Shown here: positions 1 through 6,877 of the stretch, in pieces
Layout: each line of letters opens with the position of its first letter
Numbering within the stretch: the first letter of the stretch is position 1
Assembly: GCA_016927675.1 (NCBI GenBank)
Contig: JAFGMF010000206.1
Location: 1 to 7,483 of the forward strand
Direction: 5' to 3'
DNA length: 7,483 bases
From: Candidatus Cloacimonadota bacterium
GTDB lineage: Bacteria; Cloacimonadota; Cloacimonadia; Cloacimonadales; TCS61
Notes under the pieces: generated by a model
The model's database searches: none
What the model saw: only the letters and a program-made list of their open reading frames with translations
Told to the model about the DNA's origin: nothing
Made by a program: the position numbers and the translations under genes

Positions 1-167
1 CCGAGATGAGAAAAACCGATTTCATAAACATCAGGATAGATCAGACAGAAATTAACTGTGTTAACTCCTGGTTTTTTATTATAGCTGTTTAGCTCCCGGT
101 TGATGTAACGGGCAGGTTTATCGACAGCAGACAGCAGATGAGAGAAGTCTATGGGTGAAAATTTCAT
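1..167 (-). CDS. Radical SAM protein of the TIGR03960 type, N-terminal fragment (cut by window edge)
   Basis: Only the first 55 codons are present; the gene runs off the left edge of the window. The reading frame opens with ATG at 167-165, six bases after the RodZ-like stop codon. It contains the block KPARYINRELNS, followed by a YPDVYEIGFSHL block near residues 44-55. This matches my memory of the N-terminus of the TIGR03960 family, large radical SAM enzymes with a B12-binding-like N-terminal part, typically found next to a DUF2344 protein and to rng-rplU-rpmA. Their reaction is not firmly established; RNA modification is often suspected. The radical SAM CxxxCxxC motif would lie outside the window, so it cannot be checked here. 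There is no strong Shine-Dalgarno site, which suggests translational coupling to the upstream gene. The assignment rests on one conserved N-terminal block. Confidence 0.72.
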   Translation of the reverse strand, partial: MKFSPIDFSHLLSAVDKPARYINRELNSYNKKPGVNTVNFCLIYPDVYEIGFSHL

Positions 168-173
168 CAACTG

Positions 174-776
174 CTATTCTGAATAATGAAATGGGCTTTT
201 CTTGTTTCTGAACAACAGGTCACTCAAATAATCGGTAGTGTCACTCAAGGCGCTGGCATTGAGGATTTCTTCTTCCTGGATCAATTCGAGTTGAATCTGA
301 GTAGTTGGCTCGATCTTTGCCGATGAATCCGGTACTGAGTCGGGTTCGGTTAACTCATTTTTATCAGCCGGTTTCATCGTATCATGAAAGGGCGAAGTTA
401 ATTTTCCTTCCCGATAAAATTTAACGGAGACTACGATCAGGAGTACGATTAAAATCAACAGAAAAAGGATAGAAAAAATATTGGTCGAGATCAGGTATTT
501 TCGGGGGGAAATCGAGGAAGAAACTTGTGTTTTTGGTTTCTGATCAATGAAAATCTTCTCAAATTCATTCATGAGCAGATTGATATCTGCACCTAAAGCT
601 CTTCCGTAGGTGATAATATTTGCCTTTGCATAACCTTTACCACCCATGTTGTCAAATTGATCTCCTTCAATATTGATCAGATTCTGAATACTGATGCGGG
701 TTTTCTGGTGCAGATCTTCCAGAGAAAGATCTCTTTTTATTCTGATCGCCTTAAGATATTGTCCAATGCTTTCCAT
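174..776 (-). CDS. rodZ: RodZ-like helix-turn-helix transmembrane protein
   Basis: A 200-residue protein with the RodZ arrangement. A cytoplasmic Xre-type helix-turn-helix of the HTH_25 kind covers about residues 3-72 (IGQYLKAIRIKRDLSLEDL, then the G-K-GYAKANIITYGRALG block). A short linker leads to one strongly hydrophobic membrane segment at about 98-119, then a Glu/Asp/Ser/Pro-rich tail of about 80 residues. In well-studied bacteria RodZ links the MreB cytoskeleton to the wall-elongation machinery. The tail is short and does not look like the beta-rich DUF4115 domain of full-length RodZ, so this may be a reduced form. The start at 776 is preceded by AGGT eight bases upstream. It lies 20 bases after the TPR gene and six bases before the radical SAM gene, so it is probably in one operon with them. 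A membrane-bound transcription regulator is the main alternative. Confidence 0.72.
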   Translation of the reverse strand: MESIGQYLKAIRIKRDLSLEDLHQKTRISIQNLINIEGDQFDNMGGKGYAKANIITYGRALGADINLLMNEFEKIFIDQKPKTQVSSSISPRKYLISTNIFSILFLLILIVLLIVVSVKFYREGKLTSPFHDTMKPADKNELTEPDSVPDSSAKIEPTTQIQLELIQEEEILNASALSDTTDYLSDLLFRNKKSPFHYSE

Positions 777-796
777 TCTGATTACCTGGCTTCGAT

Positions 797-1780
797 TTAT
801 TGATCACTCAGAGATTTGAGCCGTTCCAGACGTTCGGGCTGGTTAGCTCGTAACCATTCATCCTGACTCAGCAATTCGTAAGCTTTGCTGAAGTATTCTG
901 CTGCCTTGTCCGGTTTTCCTTTAAGCAGATAAATTTCTCCAAGCTCTTCATAGACATATCCGTCGGGATTTGCGCCGGAGCTGTCAATCTCTGCTTCCAA
1001 ATTAAGTTGGACAGCCAGAGCCTCATCGATTTTATCAAGAGAGCGAAGAGTTCGTCCGACAGTCCATCTGGCAATTCTGAGTGATTCACTTTCGCCCATC
1101 TGTTTGCGCCAGGATTCTCCTTTTTCAAAAAATTCAAGGGCTTTTTCATATTCACCATTATCATGATATGACCAGCCGATATTGTTGTATAGGGGACCTA
1201 ACCAGTTTTTTGCTTCAGACATGGTGGATGATTCAGCGAGAGCCAGAGCCTTCAGGTTCCATTCGTTTTGCTGGGATGGTTCACTTACTATGCCAAGCAT
1301 ATGGGCAGCATCAATTGCCAGATAATCAAATCTTTTCTGGGAAGCCAGTTGCCAGGCTTCGAGGAACAAGGGTAATGCTTTATCCCCATTTCCGCTGGAG
1401 TTGTGAAGCCTTCCCTTTTCCATGAGGATCCTCACCCAGCCCCGACCTGAGGTTGATTTGATCTCTGATTCAGCTTTGTATATGGACTCTAATCCTTGTT
1501 TGAATTTACCCTGAAGACCTTGAGCCCGGGCTATCTGTGTGAGAATTTCAGCAGCAAAATCATGATCATATTTATCAGAGCTGCTTTTCAGACTATCAAG
1601 AAAAGCATGAAAGCGTGATTCACTTTCTTTCGGGTTATTGTATTGCCAGAGTCTTTCGATCTGCCTGAGCTGATTATCCTGAACCCGGCTTCCTTTCTCA
1701 GAACAACTAAATCCTGCAATCAGAAGAGATAAAAACAGGATAAGGTACAATAAAAACTTACTCATCTTAGTATCCGACAT
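797..1780 (-). CDS. TPR-repeat protein, probable lipoprotein
   Basis: A 327-residue protein that I cannot assign to a named family. The N-terminus is a signal sequence (MSDTKMSKFL, then a hydrophobic stretch to residue 22) ending in GFSC with Cys26, a loose lipobox because Gly instead of Leu/Val/Ile occupies -3. The rest is helical with tetratricopeptide-like repeats: about 82-110 (GKFKQGLESI), 115-150 (NGDKALPLFLEA), 195-228 (NNIGWSYHDNGEYEKALEFF, the clearest), 236-265 and 275-305 (GEIYLLKGKPDKAAEYF). TPR arrays bind partner proteins, so a scaffold or assembly role on the outer side of a membrane is plausible but inferred. The ATG at 1780 is favoured over the one at 1765 because GGAAAG lies about eight bases upstream of it. 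The gap to the slipin stop codon is four bases, a sign of coupled translation. Confidence 0.75.
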   Translation of the reverse strand: MSDTKMSKFLLYLILFLSLLIAGFSCSEKGSRVQDNQLRQIERLWQYNNPKESESRFHAFLDSLKSSSDKYDHDFAAEILTQIARAQGLQGKFKQGLESIYKAESEIKSTSGRGWVRILMEKGRLHNSSGNGDKALPLFLEAWQLASQKRFDYLAIDAAHMLGIVSEPSQQNEWNLKALALAESSTMSEAKNWLGPLYNNIGWSYHDNGEYEKALEFFEKGESWRKQMGESESLRIARWTVGRTLRSLDKIDEALAVQLNLEAEIDSSGANPDGYVYEELGEIYLLKGKPDKAAEYFSKAYELLSQDEWLRANQPERLERLKSLSDQ

Positions 1781-1784
1781 TATC

Positions 1785-2546
1785 TCAGCTTTCCAGTTTC
1801 CGCATCAGAGATTCCATCAGATTGACCGGTACCGGGAAGACAATGGTAGAATTCTTCTCTGCAGAGATTTCAGTAAGAGTCTGCAGAAAGCGTAACTGGA
1901 TTGTAGCGGGGTTTCGGCTGAGCACATCGGCAGCGTCGGCAAGTTTTGCAGAAGCCTGAAATTCTCCTTCGGCATGGATTACCTTGGCTCTTCTTTCTCT
2001 CTCCGCTTCTGCCTGTTTGGCCATTGCTCTCTGCATGGTTGCAGGCAGCTCTACATCCTTTACTTCTACAACACTGACCTTGATTCCCCAGGGATCGGTT
2101 TGTTCATCGATTACCTGCTGTAATTCCTGACTGATCTTTTCCCGCTGGGAAAGCAGTTCGTCAAGTTCAGATTTTCCCAGGATATTCCGTAAAGTAGTCT
2201 GGGCGATCTGTGAAGTTGCAGTATAATAATTTTTTATTTTAACGACAGCATCTTCAGGATTTACTACTTTAAAGTAAACAACCGCATTTACTTTAACCGG
2301 AACGTTGTCTTTGGTGATGATATCCTGCGGGGGTACATCCAGCGTTATGGTTCGGAGTTCCACTTTGACCATCTTATCGATCAGTGGGATCAAAATGATC
2401 AAGCCAGGACCTTTAGCGCGCAGCAGTCTTCCTAATCTGAAGACAACAGCACGTTCATATTCTCGGATAATTCTGATGGCATTGATGAGGAATAGAAACA
2501 GAAAAAAGCCAATTATATACCAGATAATTCCCATGGGATAAAGCAT
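1785..2546 (-). CDS. Slipin / stomatin-like SPFH-domain membrane protein
   Basis: A 253-residue protein close to the usual slipin length. One N-terminal membrane hairpin or segment lies at about 5-24, followed by the SPFH/Band 7 domain at about 25-175 with family hallmarks: REYERAVVFRLGR, KGPGLIILIPLID, VPPQDIITKDNVPVKVNAVV and DPWGIKVSVVEVKDVELP. An Ala/Glu/Arg-rich helix at about 170-205 (AMAKQAEAERERRAKVIHAEGE) and an oligomerising C-terminus follow. Slipins form ring-shaped assemblies in membranes and often act with an NfeD-family protease or partner; no nfeD gene is next to this one. The start is set by GGAGGT five bases upstream of the ATG. It is the first gene of a run with the TPR, RodZ-like and radical SAM genes. 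A poor promoter candidate (TTGTCA at 2598-2603 on the minus strand) lies upstream, without a convincing -10 box. Confidence 0.92.
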   Translation of the reverse strand: MLYPMGIIWYIIGFFLFLFLINAIRIIREYERAVVFRLGRLLRAKGPGLIILIPLIDKMVKVELRTITLDVPPQDIITKDNVPVKVNAVVYFKVVNPEDAVVKIKNYYTATSQIAQTTLRNILGKSELDELLSQREKISQELQQVIDEQTDPWGIKVSVVEVKDVELPATMQRAMAKQAEAERERRAKVIHAEGEFQASAKLADAADVLSRNPATIQLRFLQTLTEISAEKNSTIVFPVPVNLMESLMRKLES

Positions 2547-2551
2547 TTGTT

Positions 2552-2557
2552 ACCTCC
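2552..2557 (-). promoter_or_regulatory. Shine-Dalgarno site of the slipin gene
   Basis: GGAGGT on the minus strand, five bases before the ATG at 2546. It decides for this start over the in-frame ATG four codons later. Confidence 0.85.
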
Positions 2558-2602
2558 TTCCCGTTATTAGGGAGATTAGTTTACAATGATGAAATTCTGA
2601 CA

Positions 2603-2643
2603 AGGTTTTTCCGAAAAAAAACCTGACATAAAAAAAGGTTATA
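2603..2643 (-). terminator. Possible weak terminator after pckA
   Basis: On the minus strand, AACCT (2643-2639) can pair with AGGTT (2624-2620), followed by a run of T. Alternatively AGGTTTTT (2624-2617) pairs with AAAAACCT (2610-2603) across a six-base loop. The two folds exclude each other, are AT-rich, and neither is strong. They sit in the only sizeable gap between pckA and the slipin operon, which is the reason to list them. Confidence 0.25.
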
Positions 2644-2647
2644 TAAA

Positions 2648-4378
2648 TTAACCGTTAATATTCAATGAATTAACAAGTTTCCCCATGAGTTCTGGCATGG
2701 TTTGCAGATCGCTGGACCTGAGAAATTCCTGTCGCTGATGAAAACGATCTTTAAGCAGTTCGATGTAATTTGCACTATTTTCTCTGCGACTGGGATCGTA
2801 TTTATCGAAATATCCCGGGATTATTTTATCAACGGATTCCCGTGTCGGTAACATGGCTCCTGGCAGCAGATCCCATTCATACCAATCCAGTTTATCAGTG
2901 AGGATTGCGGTTTGTAAGGTCAACGAAGTCTGTAACCTGATCTCTTCCAGATCGGTATCTGATGATTTCCAATATTTAGCACTATTGAAGGTATAGCAAT
3001 CTGCTCCGTTTTCCAGTACTTTCAGAAAAGCTTCAACGTCACGATATAATTCATATACTCTAAACGGGTTGGCAAATGGCTCGAATACGAGTTTTTTCAG
3101 ATCGGCTTCGGTAACATTTTCTGCACGGTTGCGACGCGTTATCAAAGCCGCTCCCATCGCTACCGCAAGATCATTGTTTTTATACTTGAGTAAAGGCGGT
3201 AAAACAGTGTCTTTCATCAACCAGGCAAGCGCTTTTGGGAAACTGCATTTATTTACCCATTTTCCCAGCAGATCACGGTCAAACAAAGCTCTGCCGTTCG
3301 CCTGACGTACATCAAGTCCCAATGGCATGATCCGGTCCTCGGTTCTGATCAGAGCATGATTCATTAAGGCAATACAGTATTTCCAGTCGGGATGATCAAG
3401 CGGTCGGCTGTCGGTTTTATCAAATAATGTTGGTTCCCAGACACGGCAGACTTTTTCTTCCCGATCTATTTGAAATGCATCGTCATGAAGAATGACTTTT
3501 TTAAACCCGATTGGCATTGTATCGCCATTGGTTGCAGAATTCGTATGGGATGATTTGCCAGTGCCGGATAACCCGTAAAAAGCGATTGATCTTTTCCCCA
3601 GTTGTCTGAATCCGGGATCATCACACGAGGAAAAATCGATTTCCTTGATTCCGCCATGACAGGCAGCCATGTTCAGTCTCATCCCGGATGTCCAGGCAAG
3701 AGTAAGAGTACCTTTTTTCCGTTCGCCGAAATAGCGCATGCCGAGGTTGTAAATCACGTTATGCTTTTCATCTACCAGTGCAAGCTGTGGTGATCCTATA
3801 TTGGTATAATAAGGATCTTCGCAGGTCCATTTGTTATACGCAATGATAATAATATCCTGGATCGGCAGTATTTTACTTTGAGCATATTGACGCTGCAACT
3901 CTTCGAAAGGTGTGAAATTGGTAAGCCAGTTGAAAACGTTGGCTGCATCAGATTCGGTTGTTATAAATGTGGCTTTTATCATCAGATCAGGATCAATACC
4001 CACAATTGCCTCTGCTTTGATCAGAGTATTCTGCTGCATTTGATAGGCTGCTTCTCTGAGATCAGCTTCAACTTTTGTCTTTTCTGCATCAGAGATCCTG
4101 TTGTAAAAAACCCTGGCTTGAGCTGTTCTGCCAATGATCTTGCCATGACAGTCGTTAAAAACCCGTGCTCCTTCAGGTAATCCCAGAGATTTTGCTTTTG
4201 GAGGATAGATCGGCAGATCAGTCAATGTTACTCCCGGCTGTTTTAAAGCCAATTCATAGGCTTCAGCGGTATTGATAAGACGAACTTTGGAATCCAGCAT
4301 AACTGTTTCCGCAATTGCTCGTACCGGGGACATTTCCTTCAGATTTTTGTAATATTCAAAACTCGATTTACTGGCCAT
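2648..4378 (-). CDS. pckA: Phosphoenolpyruvate carboxykinase, divergent ATP-type
   Basis: A 576-residue enzyme that would interconvert oxaloacetate plus ATP with phosphoenolpyruvate, CO2 and ADP in the cytoplasm, for gluconeogenesis or, in fermenters, CO2 fixation. Catalytic landmarks are visible: IIGR (Arg84, substrate binding), YFGERKKG (Tyr216, Lys221-222), a metal-ligand His241, the P-loop GLSGTGK (269-275), the kinase-2 Asp pair in LHDD (299-300) and Arg363 in the NGRALF block. The match to the classic enzyme weakens outside these. The LIGDDEHGW signature reads LHDDAFQI, about 15 extra residues sit between the His and the P-loop, and the C-terminal adenine-binding loop (RISIKDT in E. coli) is not recognisable. 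It is also longer than the usual 530-540 residues. The first in-frame ATG (4396) is rejected because AGGAGG lies downstream of it, ideally placed for 4378. Nucleotide specificity is less certain than family. Confidence 0.88.
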   Translation of the reverse strand: MASKSSFEYYKNLKEMSPVRAIAETVMLDSKVRLINTAEAYELALKQPGVTLTDLPIYPPKAKSLGLPEGARVFNDCHGKIIGRTAQARVFYNRISDAEKTKVEADLREAAYQMQQNTLIKAEAIVGIDPDLMIKATFITTESDAANVFNWLTNFTPFEELQRQYAQSKILPIQDIIIIAYNKWTCEDPYYTNIGSPQLALVDEKHNVIYNLGMRYFGERKKGTLTLAWTSGMRLNMAACHGGIKEIDFSSCDDPGFRQLGKRSIAFYGLSGTGKSSHTNSATNGDTMPIGFKKVILHDDAFQIDREEKVCRVWEPTLFDKTDSRPLDHPDWKYCIALMNHALIRTEDRIMPLGLDVRQANGRALFDRDLLGKWVNKCSFPKALAWLMKDTVLPPLLKYKNNDLAVAMGAALITRRNRAENVTEADLKKLVFEPFANPFRVYELYRDVEAFLKVLENGADCYTFNSAKYWKSSDTDLEEIRLQTSLTLQTAILTDKLDWYEWDLLPGAMLPTRESVDKIIPGYFDKYDPSRRENSANYIELLKDRFHQRQEFLRSSDLQTMPELMGKLVNSLNING

Positions 4379-4382
4379 TATT

Positions 4383-4388
4383 CCTCCT
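4383..4388 (-). promoter_or_regulatory. Shine-Dalgarno site of pckA
   Basis: AGGAGG on the minus strand, four bases before the ATG at 4378. The longer frame from the ATG at 4396 would contain this site inside its coding region, so 4378 is the better start. Confidence 0.88.
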
Positions 4389-4400
4389 GAAATCAATAAT

Positions 4401-4426
4401 AAAAAAAAGCAGCCGTAAGCTGCTTT
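4401..4426 (-). terminator. Intrinsic terminator of the rng-rplU-rpmA unit
   Basis: On the minus strand, AAAGCAGC (4426-4419) pairs perfectly with GCTGCTTT (4413-4406) across the loop TTACG, and the 3' arm runs directly into a tract of T ending at 4401. Eight base pairs, a five-base loop and the T tract make a classic rho-independent terminator. It begins 22 bases after the rpmA stop codon, and its T tract ends only 22 bases before the pckA start. Confidence 0.9.
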
Positions 4427-4448
4427 GTAGATATATCAATCTGAAATA

Positions 4449-4709
4449 TTAGTTTTTCTCGGGATATACGCTGACGAATTTTTTCCCTGCCTTTTTTGTC
4501 TCATATTTTACAAAGCCATTGATCAGGCTGAACAGGGTAAAATCGTTACCAATGCCGACATTGTTCCCCTGATGTATTCTGGTGCCGCGCTGACGAACAA
4601 TGATATTGCCGGCAAGCACTTGCTGACCACCGTATTTCTTTACTCCCAGATATTGGGGATTACTGTCTCTTCCGTTTTTACTGCTTCCAACACCTTTCTT
4701 ATGTGCCAT
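4449..4709 (-). CDS. rpmA: 50S ribosomal protein L27
   Basis: An 86-residue protein of the normal L27 length. It opens with MAHKKGVGSSKNGRDS and continues with the family blocks LGVKKYGGQQVLAGNIIVRQRGT and the GNNVGIGNDFTLFSLINGFV region. The N-terminal tail reaches the peptidyl transferase centre of the large ribosomal subunit. The N-terminus is the mature type; the cleavable extension that Firmicutes carry is absent. GGGAG lies about nine bases before the ATG. It follows rplU after 14 bases, the usual pairing, with no ysxB/prp protease gene between them, which fits the lack of a cleavable N-terminus. Confidence 0.98.
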   Translation of the reverse strand: MAHKKGVGSSKNGRDSNPQYLGVKKYGGQQVLAGNIIVRQRGTRIHQGNNVGIGNDFTLFSLINGFVKYETKKAGKKFVSVYPEKN

Positions 4710-4723
4710 GAGAATTTCTCCCT

Positions 4724-5038
4724 TTAATTTATGATCTGAGTGATCTTGACTTCAGTGTAATTCTGACGGTGTCCCTGCTTCTTCTGATAGCCTTTTCGGC
4801 GTTTCTTCTTGAAGACGATGATTTTTTTTGCTTTTTTATGAGCGATTATTTCGGCAGTGACCGAAACGTTTTCTATGGTTGGACGACCGATCCGGGTTTC
4901 CTGATCATTGCGGAGCATAAGTATGTCTTCAAATTTGATTTCTGCTCCTATCTCAAGGTCTCCAAGATAGGGAACCTGAACGATCTCGTCTTGTTCCACT
5001 TTGAACTGAGACCCCTTAAAATTTACTATTGCGTACAT
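4724..5038 (-). CDS. rplU: 50S ribosomal protein L21
   Basis: A 104-residue protein of normal L21 length, which binds 23S rRNA in the large subunit. It begins MYAIVNFKGSQFKVEQDE, contains the central IGRPTIENVSVTAEI block at about 51-65, and ends in the very basic KKAKKIIVFKKKRRKGYQKK and GHRQNYTEVKITQI segment that contacts RNA. Two adjacent ATG codons are possible (5041 and 5038). The second is chosen because AGGAG (5050-5046) lies seven bases from it but only four from the first, and L21 usually starts MYAIV. It lies 63 bases after the rng stop and 14 before rpmA, the conserved rng-rplU-rpmA order. Confidence 0.97.
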   Translation of the reverse strand: MYAIVNFKGSQFKVEQDEIVQVPYLGDLEIGAEIKFEDILMLRNDQETRIGRPTIENVSVTAEIIAHKKAKKIIVFKKKRRKGYQKKQGHRQNYTEVKITQIIN

Positions 5039-5104
5039 CATTTATCTCCTATTCCAATCACAATAATCTTTGAACACTCAAAAGATTTTTGACTGTTTTT
5101 ATTG

Positions 5105-6598
5105 TCAAGTATAATATTCAGAAGTTATTTCTTTGTTATCCGTAGCAGTGAATATTCTATATTCATTATATCGAAGTTCCGGATCGGAGATGATCTCTAC
5201 TTTATTTTCAACATCTTTGAGAATCTCCGGATGGTCATCGAAGAAAAGCTTAACATTTTTATGTACTCTGATTTTAACAGCCTTATTCTGGATAACGAAT
5301 TTGACTCTTTTTAATCTTCGGATAATGTTAACGGCCACAGAATCCCTTGATAACAAGCGACCAGTCCCATTGCAGTACGGGCATTGCTCGGAATAGGTCA
5401 ACAGCAGGCTGGGACGTGTTCTTTTCCGGGAAATCTCGACCAGGCCCAGAGGACTGAAGGGGTAGATTTTATTGGTTGCCCGATCGCGTTTCAAAGCGTT
5501 TTTCATTAGATTGAAAACCTCATCCTGGTCTTGTTCATTGCTCATATCAATAAAATCAACAACCATGATCCCGCTTAAATCGCGTAATCGAATCTGTCTG
5601 CTGATCTCGCTTGCGGCTTCCAGATTAGTCTGTTTTACAGTTTCATCATAGCTGCGATTTCCGGTAAAACTTCCGGTATTAACATCGATCGAGACCAGAG
5701 CTTCGGTCTGTTCAATAGTGATGTTTCCGCCGTTGGGTAGGTCTATTCTGGATTTGAAGATCTTCTCGATCTCATTCTCGATTCCATAGGCATCAAAAAT
5801 CGGTGAGTCCTCATTATAGAGCTCAATCCGGTCTATCAATTCGGGGCTGATATTGCGGAGTTGGCTGATAATACTGTTTCGCAACTTTTTATCATCAACA
5901 ACTAGGCGATCAACATTTGAGCCGAACAGATCTCGGATCAGGGTGTAGGAAAGATCATTTTCATCGAAAATACAACAGGGAGGTTTGGCATGTTTGATCT
6001 GTTTGGAGATCAGATTCCAGGTTTTTTTTAATCCGTTATATTCCTGAATGAAATCCTCTTCTCCGATAGATTCGGTATCTGTTCTCACGATCAGTCCCAC
6101 ATCAGGTGCTTTTAGCCTGTTCAGAATACCCCTGATCCTGTTTTTTTCTGCAGATGAGGTGATTCGCCTGGAGAGGGCTACCTTACTGTGATGAGGAATG
6201 AAAACAAGAAATTTCCCGGGTATGGACAATTTACCTGTAACTCGGGCACCCTTTTTCCCGATCGGGTCTTTTTTCACCTGAACGACAATTTCCTGACCAG
6301 GATTCAGAAGATCGGTAATTTTTGATGAATCCTTTTTGGATGGGTGGTTTTTCTTTCTGTCCGGGAGCAGGTTCATTTCGATATCTTTATAATGAAGAAA
6401 AGCAGTTCTGCTAAGTCCGATATCGATAAAAGCAGCGCCCATTCCGGGTAATACATTTTTAACAATTCCTTTGTAGATGTTACCGGTGAGAACATCCTGC
6501 TCTTTCTTTTCAGCGAACAGCTCAACCAAACGGTTGTCTTCCATGATAGCTATCCGCTTCTCCAGAGTCTGCACATTTACAATGATTTCAGAAAACAT
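5105..6598 (-). CDS. rng: Ribonuclease E/G family endoribonuclease
   Basis: A complete 497-residue protein of RNase G length, without the long C-terminal scaffold of E. coli RNase E. Such enzymes cut single-stranded AU-rich RNA in rRNA maturation and mRNA decay. Domains in order: an RNase H-like N-terminal part, an S1 RNA-binding domain at about 37-125 (GNIYKGIVKNVLPGMGAAFIDIG), the 5'-sensor region, and the DNase I-like catalytic domain. Two metal-binding aspartates are visible, Asp305 in SIDVNTGSFTG and Asp348 in VVDFIDM. CPYCNG at 406-411 supplies the two cysteines of the zinc link that joins subunits. The Lys/Ser-rich stretch at about 80-95 inside the S1 domain is an insertion, as often seen in this family. 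The ATG at 6598 has a weak AAGGA upstream. It heads the unit with rplU and rpmA; ribosomal proteins beside an rRNA-processing nuclease make functional sense. Confidence 0.96.
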   Translation of the reverse strand: MFSEIIVNVQTLEKRIAIMEDNRLVELFAEKKEQDVLTGNIYKGIVKNVLPGMGAAFIDIGLSRTAFLHYKDIEMNLLPDRKKNHPSKKDSSKITDLLNPGQEIVVQVKKDPIGKKGARVTGKLSIPGKFLVFIPHHSKVALSRRITSSAEKNRIRGILNRLKAPDVGLIVRTDTESIGEEDFIQEYNGLKKTWNLISKQIKHAKPPCCIFDENDLSYTLIRDLFGSNVDRLVVDDKKLRNSIISQLRNISPELIDRIELYNEDSPIFDAYGIENEIEKIFKSRIDLPNGGNITIEQTEALVSIDVNTGSFTGNRSYDETVKQTNLEAASEISRQIRLRDLSGIMVVDFIDMSNEQDQDEVFNLMKNALKRDRATNKIYPFSPLGLVEISRKRTRPSLLLTYSEQCPYCNGTGRLLSRDSVAVNIIRRLKRVKFVIQNKAVKIRVHKNVKLFFDDHPEILKDVENKVEIISDPELRYNEYRIFTATDNKEITSEYYT

Positions 6599-6626
6599 AT
6601 TTTTTATTTCCTTTTTCTCAGAGAAA

Positions 6627-6657
6627 ATTAGAGATTTTGCTGTCAGCTTTCAGTCAA
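6627..6657 (-). promoter_or_regulatory. Possible promoter of rng-rplU-rpmA
   Basis: On the minus strand, TTGACT (6657-6652) is five of six bases from the consensus -35 box and TCTAAT (6632-6627) five of six from the -10 box. The 19-base spacer is longer than ideal. Transcription would start near 6620, leaving a leader of about 22 bases before rng. It lies back to back with the tRNA promoter. Confidence 0.4.
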
Positions 6658-6679
6658 GCATTTTCTTTTTATCTTTTTC

Positions 6680-6708
6680 TTGACATCATTTAGCAGGGAA
6701 AATTTTAT
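6680..6708 (+). promoter_or_regulatory. Promoter of the tRNA cluster
   Basis: A perfect -35 box TTGACA (6680-6685) and TTTTAT (6703-6708, four of six -10 bases) are separated by the ideal 17 bases. The start would fall near 6714-6716, a few bases before the first tRNA. The G+C-rich GCG just after the -10 box resembles the discriminator of stable-RNA promoters under stringent (growth-rate) control; that regulation is an inference. Confidence 0.65.
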
Positions 6709-6719
6709 GCGTTTCACGT

Positions 6720-6796
<77 letters not shown>

Positions 6797-6824
6797 TTTT
6801 TTTATCAGAGATACAGTGAAGATA

Positions 6825-6860
6825 CGGTTGACCGGAATCCAGATTTTTCCTTGGCAACCG
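6825..6860 (+). other. Hairpin in the spacer between the two CAU tRNAs
   Basis: CGGTTG (6825-6830) pairs with CAACCG (6855-6860); inside, CC (6832-6833) can pair with GG (6853-6854) and GGAA (6834-6837) with TTCC (6847-6850), with small bulges and a nine-base loop. No T run follows, so it is not a standard terminator. It could mark a processing site or the relic of a lost tRNA. Confidence 0.4.
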
Positions 6861-6877
6861 GTAAAATGGTTTATAAT

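Noticed and set aside
4379..4396. Six-residue N-terminal extension of pckA from the ATG at 4396
   Set aside because: AGGAGG lies inside this extension, placed for the ATG at 4378.
5042..5108. Perfect TTGACA on the minus strand at the rng stop codon, as a promoter for rplU
   Set aside because: No acceptable -10 box lies 16-18 bases downstream, and the gap is short enough for rng-rplU-rpmA to be one transcript.
5102..5396. Plus-strand open frames opposite rng
   Set aside because: They overlie a complete, strongly conserved rng gene and show no protein-family features; the same holds for the plus-strand frames opposite pckA, rplU and the TPR gene.
6872..6877. Perfect TATAAT box directly before the second CAU tRNA
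   Set aside because: It touches the first base of the tRNA, so a transcript from it would start inside the gene. The nearest -35-like TTGGCA is only 15 bases away.
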